From contig NZ_LT700191.1 of NCBI RefSeq assembly GCF_900155425.1, positions 793,918-857,917 on the forward strand: a stretch of DNA of 64,000 bases, written 5' to 3'. The position numbers were made by a program, and so were the translations under genes. Under the pieces are notes generated by a model. The model saw nothing but the letters and a program-made list of their open reading frames with translations, ran no database searches and was not told where the DNA came from. This document shows positions 8,874 through 18,025 of the stretch, in pieces (position 1 is the first letter of the stretch; every line of letters begins with the position of its first letter). Source of the DNA: Parabacteroides massiliensis (lineage in GTDB: Bacteria > Bacteroidota > Bacteroidia > Bacteroidales > Tannerellaceae).

Positions 8874-8947
8874 GATTTATGATTTATGATTCATAAATAA
8901 TGATCACAATATCTCTCTAATAAATCATAATTCATAAATCATAAATC
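8874..8947. repeat. AT-rich inverted repeat between GH3 and NIPSNAP genes; right copy of the 24-nt repeat
   Basis: Arms at 8874-8889 and 8932-8947 are 16-base perfect inverted repeats of each other, with 42 bases between, and could form a cruciform or RNA hairpin. The stretch 8921-8944 is the exact reverse complement of 5852-5875. The unit ATTTATGA is tandemly repeated. The element lies in the divergent intergenic region, just upstream of the GH3 start. Confidence 0.75.
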
Positions 8948-8951
8948 AAAA

Positions 8952-8959
8952 CAAATGTA
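8952..8959 (-). promoter_or_regulatory. Possible -7 element for the GH3 gene
   Basis: On the minus strand this reads TACATTTG, which fits TAnnTTTG. It lies about 100 bases upstream of the GH3 start, so the transcript would run through the AT-rich inverted repeat. No TTG is seen at the expected -33 position. Confidence 0.3.
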
Positions 8960-9030
8960 CGGAAATTACCCTGATATTTTCTACCTTTTGGGTGCTTACT
9001 AACTTATTTTTATTTAAAATCTATAGAACC

Positions 9031-9804
9031 ATGCAGAGAAGGCACTTCATGAAGCTAACAGGTCTGTTGGCTACACTCCCGGCTATCAGAGGAATAGCCG
9101 CGACCTCCGAAAGAACAACTTCGTCACAAAAACAGATATACGAATGGCGCATCTACACACTGGAAGGGGGTGGTAACGGTCTGGACGACTTTTTCCACGA
9201 TACACTGATCCCGGCCTATAACCGGAAGAACATCAAAGTCGGAGCTTTCACTCCCTATAAGAAAGAGGAAAAAGAACGGCGTTTGCTGTTGTTCATCTAT
9301 CCCGATATCACGACTTTTCATCAGGTAAAACGGACGATCTGGGACGATGCGGTATTCAGGAAAGCGGCACAGCCTTATTTCGACAGGACGGCTCCCGACC
9401 CGGCTTACTTCAATTTCGAAAGTTTCCTGTGTGAAGCTTTCGACAAAGTACCTTCCCTTCTGATGCCGGACAAGAGCCGGACAATGTTCGAACTCAGGAC
9501 ATACCACAGTCCCAACGAAGAGGCCAACCAGCGGAAAGTCGCGATGTTCAATAAAGACGAAATAGATGTTTTCGACAAGGTCGGCATCAACTCTGTTTGC
9601 TACGGGGAAGTGTTGGCCGGTCCGATCATGCCAGCGGTGATGTACCTCACCTGGTACAAGGACGAACCGACACGCAACGCCGCCTGGGACAAATTCCGGG
9701 CACATCCAGACTGGCAGCGGATCAAGAATCTGCCGGAATATGCCAATACGGCTACCCGGAATACCAGCCTGTTCCTCTCACCATTGCCTTATTCGCAGAT
9801 ATGA
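9031..9804 (+). CDS. NIPSNAP-family exported protein
   Basis: This 257-residue protein has an N-terminal export signal starting RRHFMKLTGLLA, a weak twin-arginine-like pattern without the full consensus. Two alpha/beta NIPSNAP (dimeric alpha-beta barrel-like) repeats follow: the first begins at YEWRIYTL and the second at MFELRTYHSP. The family's biochemical role in bacteria is not established, although many Bacteroidota copies sit beside sugar or carboxylesterase genes. The start at 9031 is chosen because the earlier in-frame ATG at 8992 adds 13 residues ahead of the signal peptide. The CE15 esterase begins 28 bases downstream on the same strand, so the two are probably co-transcribed. Confidence 0.82.
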   Translation: MQRRHFMKLTGLLATLPAIRGIAATSERTTSSQKQIYEWRIYTLEGGGNGLDDFFHDTLIPAYNRKNIKVGAFTPYKKEEKERRLLLFIYPDITTFHQVKRTIWDDAVFRKAAQPYFDRTAPDPAYFNFESFLCEAFDKVPSLLMPDKSRTMFELRTYHSPNEEANQRKVAMFNKDEIDVFDKVGINSVCYGEVLAGPIMPAVMYLTWYKDEPTRNAAWDKFRAHPDWQRIKNLPEYANTATRNTSLFLSPLPYSQI

Positions 9805-9832
9805 AAAAATTGAAAATCAAAAAATCAAAGTT

Positions 9833-11068
9833 ATGAGACAAACCATATATTTTTTGTGCCTTTGGGCTTGCAGCCTGTTGGCAGGACATGCCCAGGAAGC
9901 TGATGAAGCAAACTACGACGAAAACAAAATACCGCCTTACACTCTTCCCGCCCTGTTAAAAACAGCAAACGGCAGGGAAGTGGCAACCGTGCAGCAATGG
10001 GAACAGGCCAGACGTCCGGAACTGCTGTCCCTCTTTATCGAGCAGGTATATGGGAAAATACCGGCGGACAAAGTGGCTGTGTCCTACAAAAAACGGGACG
10101 ACAACCACAGTGCCGTCAACGGCAGTGCCACTCGTAAACAGATAGAAATCACATTCAACCATAACGGTGTAGAACGGAAAGCCTTGTTGCTGATGTATCT
10201 GCCGAACCATGTCAAAACAAAAGTGCCAGTATTCCTGCATTTCAACTTCCAGGGAAACCAGACTATTTCTTCGGACCCGGACATCATCCCGTCGCAACAC
10301 TCCGATCGCCCACGCGGAAACCAGTCATCGCGTTGGCCGGTGGAAAAGATCATCGACGCCGGATACGGACTTGCCACCGTCCATTACTTCGACTTCTTCC
10401 CCGATAGCAAGGACAAGTATGCGGAAAGTATTCTCGCTCTCTTCGGCTATCAATCGGAAGAAGACATTCCGGAGGACGGCGGACAGGCGATCGCCGCCTG
10501 GGCATGGGGTTACAGCCGGGTGATGGATTACCTCGAAACGGACTGGCAGGTCGATGCCTCCAAAATCATCCTGATGGGCCACTCCCGCCTGGGTAAAGCC
10601 GCTCTATGGGCAGGCGCAACCGATCCGCGTTTTGCAATCGTCGTCTCCAACGAATCCGGATGTGGCGGAGCAGCCCTGTCCAGACGACAGGTGGGCGAAA
10701 CGGTCAACCGGATCAACCACGCTTTCCCTCACTGGTTCTGCAAGAACTTCCACCGGTATAACAAGAAAGAGGACGAATTGCCGGTCGACCAGCATGAACT
10801 CTTGGCTCTTATCGCTCCCCGCCCCCTTTATGTGGCAAGCGCCGAAGAAGACCGTTGGTCCGATCCGAAAGGTGAATTTCTCTCAACCGCATACGCCGGA
10901 GAGGTCTACAAGCTCTATGGAATGAAAGGACTGGAAACGACCACGATGCCAAGGGTCAACACACCAGTCATGAACCGTGTCGCCTACCACAACCGTACAG
11001 GCGGACATGACGTTACGGATTTCGACTGGGAGAACTACATCACGTTCGCTGATAAGTGGTTGAAGTAA
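9833..11068 (+). CDS. CE15-type glucuronoyl esterase (alpha/beta hydrolase)
   Basis: This exported hydrolase has 411 residues and a signal peptide at about 1-20 (cleavage after GHA). The serine nucleophile lies in GHSRLGK (S251), followed by the CE15 hallmark SNESGCGGAALSRR (272-285; E274), and the catalytic His is in TGGHDVTDF (H392). CE15 enzymes cleave the ester between lignin alcohols and 4-O-methyl-glucuronic acid on xylan; in gut bacteria related enzymes act on plant cell-wall esters. Older annotation would call it acetylxylan esterase. There are no SusCD or xylanase genes nearby, so it is not in a visible utilisation locus. The start at 9833 is the ATG preceding the signal peptide; an upstream extension would overlap the NIPSNAP gene. 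Confidence 0.88.
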   Translation: MRQTIYFLCLWACSLLAGHAQEADEANYDENKIPPYTLPALLKTANGREVATVQQWEQARRPELLSLFIEQVYGKIPADKVAVSYKKRDDNHSAVNGSATRKQIEITFNHNGVERKALLLMYLPNHVKTKVPVFLHFNFQGNQTISSDPDIIPSQHSDRPRGNQSSRWPVEKIIDAGYGLATVHYFDFFPDSKDKYAESILALFGYQSEEDIPEDGGQAIAAWAWGYSRVMDYLETDWQVDASKIILMGHSRLGKAALWAGATDPRFAIVVSNESGCGGAALSRRQVGETVNRINHAFPHWFCKNFHRYNKKEDELPVDQHELLALIAPRPLYVASAEEDRWSDPKGEFLSTAYAGEVYKLYGMKGLETTTMPRVNTPVMNRVAYHNRTGGHDVTDFDWENYITFADKWLK

Positions 11069-11086
11069 AATTTATTAATTCGCCAC

Positions 11087-11117
11087 TTGCGTATCAAATA
11101 ATTATTTCGTTACTTTG
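11087..11117 (+). promoter_or_regulatory. rplS promoter (TTG-N20-TTACTTTG)
   Basis: TTG at 11087-11089 and TTACTTTG at 11110-11117, 20 bases apart, fit the Bacteroidota -33/-7 pair with one mismatch. The ATG of rplS follows about 85 bases later. The leader contains a small CGGG/CCCG hairpin at 11141-11156. Confidence 0.6.
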
Positions 11118-11202
11118 CATCCGCTTTACGTAATCTCTGTCGGGACAAGTAGCCCGTTACATTGCGTTTCATTAAATATTACAATTAAAAAGCTATAAAA
11201 CA

Positions 11203-11550
11203 ATGGATTTAATTAAAGTTGTAAACGAAGCGTTTGCTACAAAGAAGGAATTTCCTGCATTCAAGAGTGGTGACACTATTACAGTAGCTTACCGTATCAA
11301 AGAAGGTAACAAAGAACGTATCCAGCAGTACAGAGGTGTTGTAATCCGTATCTCTGGCCATGGTGACAAAAAACGCTTCACAGTGCGTAAGATGTCTGAA
11401 AACGTAGGTGTAGAACGTATTTTCCCGATCGAATCTCCGTTTATCGAAAGCATCACAGTTAACAAGTTCGGTAAAGTGCGTCGCGCTAAATTGTACTACC
11501 TGCGTGCTCTTACCGGTAAGAAAGCAAGAATCAAAGAAAGAAGAGTGTAA
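11203..11550 (+). CDS. rplS: Large ribosomal subunit protein L19
   Basis: This 115-residue protein is full length for L19. Diagnostic segments are AFATKKEFPAFKSGDTITV near the N-terminus, RIQQYRGVVI, SENVGVERIFPI and VRRAKLYYLR near the C-terminus. L19 sits at the 30S-50S interface. In many bacteria the gene follows trmD and rimM; here it stands alone between an upstream promoter and a strong terminator, so it is a single-gene unit. Confidence 0.98.
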   Translation: MDLIKVVNEAFATKKEFPAFKSGDTITVAYRIKEGNKERIQQYRGVVIRISGHGDKKRFTVRKMSENVGVERIFPIESPFIESITVNKFGKVRRAKLYYLRALTGKKARIKERRV

Positions 11551-11573
11551 TCTCTGCGGTTCTATTGCCATAC

Positions 11574-11612
11574 AAAAAAGCCGTCCGAATTTATTTCGGG
11601 CGGCTTTTTTGT
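11574..11612 (+). terminator. Rho-independent terminator of rplS
   Basis: The arms at 11574-11589 and 11594-11610 form a GC-rich stem (GCCGTCC/GGGCGGC) extended by A/T pairs with a 4-base loop, followed by a T run. It begins 24 bases after the rplS stop. Because the stem has an A run on its left side, it could also stop minus-strand transcription from the barrel-protein gene. Confidence 0.9.
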
Positions 11613-11646
11613 TTACTATCTATCCATGAATGGATCAAGACAAATT

Positions 11647-12858
11647 TCATAATTTGACCTTATAGAACAGTTCGCTCAACGTATAAGTGACGCTAAAGCC
11701 CGTTATCCCGCGCTTCAGCATCCGGCCGTCCAGATCGACACGATCGTAAAAGAAAGACGTGTGGAGCCGGCCGTTCATCAAAGGGAAGCCCAACCCGGCA
11801 CTGACGCGCCAAGAGAGACCTGATTGTCCTCGGATCTGCATGTAAAAAGGGGACGACAACCCGACACCGACTTTATAGTCCATCCGTTTCCAGATACCCG
11901 AAGAGCTGTAGCCATCCGGGAAATAGCAGATACCGGCACGCAATTCATGCGAGTCATGGAATGTGACGCGACTGTCTGCCGAAGTCAACGAACCGTATTG
12001 GCGAAACAGGTAGTCAAGCGCATACGTCATTTTTTTATATTCCACGGAAACACCACCCCCGACATATTGCGGCAAGGTCTGGCTGACTCTTTTCATATTA
12101 TAACTGTATTCGGAAGAACTTTCCGTTATCGTTTTCGTCTTTTCCATCCGTATCGTCTGAGGTAAACCGTAAACCACCCCTAACGTCAGATTCAGTTCAC
12201 GTCTTAGACGACGGGAATACTGCATGCCGAAATCAGCAGAGAAAGATTGTCCGGAGAGTTTCTGGGAAACAGACATTGTGCTCTGAGCCTCCGTTTGTGT
12301 CATATTCCCGAAAATATACCCTAAATTAACCCCGACCGACAAAGAAGGCAAGAGTTGAAAGGCATTCGAAAGATAGGCCTTCGACAGACCTCCGTCGCCG
12401 GAAAAGGTACTCGTATAGTAGGAACCGGGAGCCCCTTCCAGCTCCTGCGTACTCTGGAAATAATAACCGACCGAGCTATAAGGAGCCAATCCTGCCGCCA
12501 TATACCAGCAAGGCATGACACGTCCTGCCAGTGCAAAACGCGAAAAGTTACCGGTAAAAGCCTGGTTTTCGCCTCCTTTCGATCGATAAGATTCCCATTT
12601 TGCAAAAGCGGACGCTTCTGCAAACAAGCGGCACGTATCGAGCCCGGTCAGCCCGGCAGGGTTATCCGTATTGATAAGCATTTTTCCGCGCATGCCGATC
12701 GCAACGCCTCCCATACCTGCATTGGCCCCGTGCAAACCGGTCATGATCTCTCCCACGCCAAACATGGAATAAGGAGAAGAAGTCATCACATTCTGTGCCA
12801 CACCCGAAAAAGGGAGCAGGAACAGGCTAAATATCCATCCGTAGTTAATAGCTCTCAT
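11647..12858 (-). CDS. Predicted outer-membrane beta-barrel protein
   Basis: This 403-residue protein has a signal peptide (about 1-21, cleaved before QNV). The rest consists of alternating short hydrophobic/aromatic strands, as in YKVGVGLSSPFYMQIRG and TGFSVTYTLSELFYKVKL, which is the pattern of an outer-membrane barrel. An early motif, SPYSMFGVGE, followed by NTDNPAGL, recurs in Bacteroidota FadL-like or PorV-like barrels; the exact family is not certain. Its start overlaps the end of the DUF4270 gene by 14 bases, so the two are co-translated. A role as the membrane partner of that lipoprotein is inferred from position only. Confidence 0.75.
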   Translation of the reverse strand: MRAINYGWIFSLFLLPFSGVAQNVMTSSPYSMFGVGEIMTGLHGANAGMGGVAIGMRGKMLINTDNPAGLTGLDTCRLFAEASAFAKWESYRSKGGENQAFTGNFSRFALAGRVMPCWYMAAGLAPYSSVGYYFQSTQELEGAPGSYYTSTFSGDGGLSKAYLSNAFQLLPSLSVGVNLGYIFGNMTQTEAQSTMSVSQKLSGQSFSADFGMQYSRRLRRELNLTLGVVYGLPQTIRMEKTKTITESSSEYSYNMKRVSQTLPQYVGGGVSVEYKKMTYALDYLFRQYGSLTSADSRVTFHDSHELRAGICYFPDGYSSSGIWKRMDYKVGVGLSSPFYMQIRGQSGLSWRVSAGLGFPLMNGRLHTSFFYDRVDLDGRMLKRGITGFSVTYTLSELFYKVKL

Positions 12859-14161
12859 AAACTTTATAGGTTAGTTGTAAGACAATGGGAGACTTCCCTT
12901 CCTGGTCGCTGAAAGTAAGATTACGGAACGTCCGCGTGTAGGTGTCTTCATTGAAGACAAGTTGCAGATTATGCTTATACTTCCCAAAAGCTCCTAACTC
13001 TTCCTGCAGGAAGGTGCTGATATCAAAATAGTAATAAGTATTCTCGACAAAGCTGTCGTCCTTGACCAGCGTTCCGCTCTGCACTTCTGTGCCCAGGTAA
13101 TCGGTAACGGCATCTGTCACGACATTGTTCTCATCTATGATATAAAGATAAAGGCTGTCGGGAAGAGGGTTGAACTCAGACCAAGTGTTCGGTTCCGGAT
13201 AAATCTTCAGATAGGCGGATTCGATCGAAATGCGTTTCCCCTGCTGCAAGATCTCGTTCAGGTGCGGAAAACCAAGACGGCTGTACCAACCGATCCCTGC
13301 AAACAGAATACCCCGATTCTCCAACTCGGAGGATGCGACTTCGACATTCTTCGCCGGAAGACCTTCCATGGCTGTCCCCATGCGGTCGTGGTCGACGTGA
13401 TAGAACTGTGTCTCGGTTTTAGGATTGATCACACACTCGGCTTCCCGGGCTACCGCATCTTCTATGCTATAACGCAGAATCAAGGCGGAAGCCGTATCGC
13501 CCACTCCGAACGATACGATGTTCCGGCATACGTCAGGATCGGGAACAACGACCAAGCCTTTGAAATAATCTTCAAAACGATCACCCGACAGTACATCGTC
13601 ACGACCGTGCAAACGAGTGAGCATATCCTCTCCCAACTCATCCGGCAGACGGATCTCCAACCGTTCGCTATCGCCCGGTTTCGGATTGAACGTGCAGGTC
13701 GCGATCGGTTCCGGATCGAAGGCAAAAGAGGAATTATTGTACAGATAGTCATTGTCATTCAGGATCACCTTCTCCAACAGGCGGTGTATGGTGAGACGCA
13801 TCGGCTGCATCGTGTCACCAATCGAATAGCCCCCGTAAGACAAGGCCAATACAAGAGAATCCAGCCGGACCGCTTCGTCGGCCTCCGTGCTATAGGTCGG
13901 AACCGAATAAGGAAGGTAGGCGCAGGCAGAAACGGTCCCCCAAAGCGAATGGGTGTATTTGCCGACAAGGGCAAGTCCCAGCCCGTTCGTCTCCAACGAG
14001 TCGATTATGGTGGAAGTGACCGTCACGGTACAACTATCGACACAGATATTGCGAAAAGCACTGTCGACCAGATTATCTCCGTAGCTGTTTCCCTCATCGT
14101 AACAAGAAAAGAGAGAACCGCACAGCAAGAGCAACCAAAAAGGAATCAGAATTTTATTCAT
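12845..14161 (-). CDS. DUF4270 lipoprotein
   Basis: This 438-residue lipoprotein has a lipobox ending LFSC at about residue 19, so it is lipid-anchored in the cell envelope. The body matches DUF4270: an early segment VTSTIIDSLETNGLGLALVG and the sequence TYYYFDISTFLQEEL near the end are typical. The function of DUF4270 is unknown; it is widespread in Bacteroidota. It is the first gene of a minus-strand pair with the barrel protein (14-base overlap) and diverges from the Kelch/DUF4907 pair. The start is the only ATG before the signal peptide. Confidence 0.85.
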   Translation of the reverse strand: MNKILIPFWLLLLCGSLFSCYDEGNSYGDNLVDSAFRNICVDSCTVTVTSTIIDSLETNGLGLALVGKYTHSLWGTVSACAYLPYSVPTYSTEADEAVRLDSLVLALSYGGYSIGDTMQPMRLTIHRLLEKVILNDNDYLYNNSSFAFDPEPIATCTFNPKPGDSERLEIRLPDELGEDMLTRLHGRDDVLSGDRFEDYFKGLVVVPDPDVCRNIVSFGVGDTASALILRYSIEDAVAREAECVINPKTETQFYHVDHDRMGTAMEGLPAKNVEVASSELENRGILFAGIGWYSRLGFPHLNEILQQGKRISIESAYLKIYPEPNTWSEFNPLPDSLYLYIIDENNVVTDAVTDYLGTEVQSGTLVKDDSFVENTYYYFDISTFLQEELGAFGKYKHNLQLVFNEDTYTRTFRNLTFSDQEGKSPIVLQLTYKVYESY

Positions 14162-14416
14162 ACATATATATTATATTTCAAGTTTGCAAAGAACTCCAAT
14201 CCCGACTTGTCTTGCAAGAATAACCTGCCAACGCTCCATTTCTCTCTATCAAAGACAAATGTTGCCCTGTCAACGCCTTTTCAAAGGCAAAAACAGCTTT
14301 TACCATCCTGAACCATCCGTTCACCGGATAAGAAAGCCCGTTTACCGATTTAATTTGCAGGAAAAGAGGAAGTCCCGTTTTTTTGTATCCGAAAACAATA
14401 AAGAACACGTTTAAGA

Positions 14417-15427
14417 ATGACACACAAAAGTTTATTTGCTCTTTTGATAGCATTGTTTCCCGTCTTCGTGACTTCCTGCAGCGACGATGACGATGATGAC
14501 TTGATCGGTCACTGGGTCCGCACCTCCGATTTCGACGGGCTTGCCCGTGGAGAAGCCTCCAGTTTTTCCATCGGCGACAAAGGATATTTGGTCTGCGGAT
14601 ATGACGGCAGCAAAAGCAATGCTCGCCTGAGCGATTTATGGGAATACGATATGACAACGGATGCCTGGACACAAAAGGCAGGCTTTCCAGGAACAGCCCG
14701 CAGTAACGGAACGGCTTTTGCCATCGACGGCAAAGGATATTTCGGGACCGGTTATGACGGCGTAAACAAACTGAACGACTTCTGGGAGTATGATCCGGCA
14801 ACCAACAACTGGACACAGAGAACCGATTTTCCAGGTTCGGGACGCTACGACGCCGTTTCTTTCGGCGTATCCGGCAAAGGATATATAGGAGCCGGATATG
14901 ACGGGAACTACCTGAAAGATTTCTACTCGTTCGACCCCGCAGCCAACACATGGACGCAAATCGTCAGCATCGGAGGAAGCAAACGCCAGGGAGCTTCCAG
15001 CTTCGTGATCGACAATATTGCCTACGTCTGCGGAGGTGTCAACAACGGCGAATATGTCGACGACTTCTGGAAATTCGATCCGACGGCAGGCCAGTGGACG
15101 CAACTGCGTGACATAGCCAACACCTCGGACGAAGACTATGACGACGATTACAGCATTGTACGCATGAATGCCACAACCTTCGTTATTGACGGTGCGGCAT
15201 ACCTGACCTGCGGAGAAAGCGGGGGTGTCCGCAGCGACACTTGGAAATACTATCCTTCCACCGACTTGTGGGAACAGGTACACAACTTCAAAGGGGCGGC
15301 GCGTACAGTAGCGGTCTCTTTCTCCAACGGGACAAGAGGCTACATAGCAACGGGCAAAAGCGGTACCTACCGGTTCGACGACATCTGGGAACTGCATCCT
15401 TTCGATTATGATCCTGATGACGATTGA
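14417..15427 (+). CDS. Kelch-repeat lipoprotein
   Basis: This 336-residue protein has a lipoprotein signal with cysteine in TSC at about residue 21, followed by an acidic run (SDDDDDD) typical of surface-exposed Bacteroidota lipoproteins. Six Kelch-type beta-propeller repeats are visible by their spaced GKGY/G-G-YDG and DFWEYDP-x-NNWTQ units. A closed six-bladed propeller usually binds proteins or glycans. The C-terminus ends in another acidic run. The stop codon overlaps the next start (TGATG, 15425-15429), so it is translationally coupled to the DUF4907 gene. The 255-base region before it is shared with the divergent DUF4270 gene. Confidence 0.88.
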   Translation: MTHKSLFALLIALFPVFVTSCSDDDDDDLIGHWVRTSDFDGLARGEASSFSIGDKGYLVCGYDGSKSNARLSDLWEYDMTTDAWTQKAGFPGTARSNGTAFAIDGKGYFGTGYDGVNKLNDFWEYDPATNNWTQRTDFPGSGRYDAVSFGVSGKGYIGAGYDGNYLKDFYSFDPAANTWTQIVSIGGSKRQGASSFVIDNIAYVCGGVNNGEYVDDFWKFDPTAGQWTQLRDIANTSDEDYDDDYSIVRMNATTFVIDGAAYLTCGESGGVRSDTWKYYPSTDLWEQVHNFKGAARTVAVSFSNGTRGYIATGKSGTYRFDDIWELHPFDYDPDDD

Positions 15428-15774
15428 TGATGAATGCGATGATGAGAAAAGGCAGGAAGGCTCTCGGAAGCCTGATCATACTGCTGCCGTTGTTACTGGT
15501 TCTTTTTTATTTTCGTTTCCGGGAAAAGGGGTCCCGGAACGAGATGCAACCTGAGTTGCAGACGTTTCAATTGGGGGATGGCTGGGGATACAAAGTGATG
15601 ATGAACAAAAAAGTGATGATTTACCAACCCACCATTCCCGCAATTGATTCGCTCCGCCCCTTCCCTTCGGAAGCCAGTGCCCGGCGTATCGGCAGCCTGG
15701 TAGTGGAAAGAATCAAGAAGAGCCAATGTTTTTCGATAACAACAGATGATATTATACATTCACTCTCTGATTAA
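15427..15774 (+). CDS. DUF4907 membrane-anchored protein
   Basis: This is a small protein of about 115 residues. A single hydrophobic helix near the N-terminus (LGSLIILLPLLLVLFYF) is followed by a compact domain recognisable as DUF4907 by GDGWGYKVMMNKKVMIYQPTIPAI and SEASARRIGSLVVERI. The function is unknown. Start choice is open: ATG codons at 15427, 15430, 15439 and 15442 are all in frame. 15427 overlaps the Kelch stop, so it is preferred for coupling, but 15439 or 15442 would give a more conventional signal-anchor. The gene is followed directly by a terminator. Confidence 0.82.
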   Translation: MMNAMMRKGRKALGSLIILLPLLLVLFYFRFREKGSRNEMQPELQTFQLGDGWGYKVMMNKKVMIYQPTIPAIDSLRPFPSEASARRIGSLVVERIKKSQCFSITTDDIIHSLSD

Positions 15775-15778
15775 GAGG

Positions 15779-17433
<1,655 letters not shown>

Positions 17434-17832
17434 ATGATGAAAAGGTTATTATCCATATTATCGCTTCTTCTCCTGTTTTTCATAGGACAGGAAATCATGG
17501 CTGCGACAGGCGAATCCGTTACGGACAAAAAGCAAACGACCGTTACGTCAAATCCAAAAGCCTTCTCTCTGCAACATAAGGTAAAAGTTTTCGAACTGAA
17601 CCAGAGTCCTAATGCTGCTCCGTGTCTGAGCAATCGCGTACAACTTTCCACGGAGATAGGCGGACGGTTCCTGAAAACGGCCTCCCGCCAGTTCGAACTG
17701 TCCTTACAAAAAGAACAAGATACCCTCAACAAGATATCGGAAATAGTAGCAGTCACTCATTCGTTAAAATGCTCTTCTCTTCGTATACGGGCAGGCCATT
17801 GGGTCTACGTCTTACGAAAAATAATTATTTGA
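17434..17832 (+). CDS. Small exported protein of unknown family
   Basis: This 132-residue protein is not recognised. Its N-terminus is a classical signal peptide (MMKRLLSILSLLLLFFIGQEIMA, cleavage after AAA or IMA). The mature part is basic and hydrophilic, contains CLSNRVQLSTEIGGRFLKTA, and ends in a hydrophobic aromatic/basic tail (AGHWVYVLRKIII) with two cysteines in the mature sequence. The ATG at 17434 is preferred over 17398 because it sits directly before the signal peptide. The signal peptide is the main support that it is a real gene. It lies between eno and the REP-like repeat and shares strand with the Ton operon 190 bases on. Confidence 0.6.
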   Translation: MMKRLLSILSLLLLFFIGQEIMAATGESVTDKKQTTVTSNPKAFSLQHKVKVFELNQSPNAAPCLSNRVQLSTEIGGRFLKTASRQFELSLQKEQDTLNKISEIVAVTHSLKCSSLRIRAGHWVYVLRKIII

Positions 17833-17872
17833 TAGTCCATACTGTTGGTTTAGTAGCTGAGAGTAATCGTCT

Positions 17873-17952
17873 CCCCTCTTGAGGAGAGGATTAAAGGGTG
17901 TGTATTTTCGAATGCGCAGACAACATCACACCCCCGCCTCATCCAAGAGGGG
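17873..17952. repeat. REP-like imperfect inverted repeat
   Basis: The arms at 17873-17902 (starting CCCCTCTTGAGG) and 17927-17952 (ending CAAGAGGGG) are imperfect inverted repeats: both outer ends (CCCCTCTTG/CAAGAGGGG) and inner ends (GGGTGTG/CACACCC) match. C-rich CCCCTC...GAGGGG palindromes of this type are scattered between genes in many Bacteroidota genomes. A single copy is seen in this window, upstream of the Ton operon; it may be a MITE or REP element. Confidence 0.6.
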
Positions 17953-18025
17953 AATGGTTAGGAACAGCCACGTGTATATCTGCTTTATCGCAACAAAATC
18001 AATCACTATCAAATAATTCAAGAGT

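Noticed and set aside
13262-14311. 349-codon plus-strand frame across the DUF4270 gene
   Set aside because: It is antisense to a well-supported lipoprotein gene; it lacks any domain and runs across the divergent promoter region.
14178-14951. 257-codon minus-strand frame with Arg/His-rich sequence
   Set aside because: It is antisense to the Kelch gene, and the Arg/Ser/His-rich composition is that of a shadow frame produced by the Asp/Gly-rich Kelch repeats.
15121-15160. Acidic GAC/GAT-rich run in the Kelch gene, considered as a microsatellite
   Set aside because: It encodes an Asp/Glu-rich loop in frame, with no long perfect tandem repeat.
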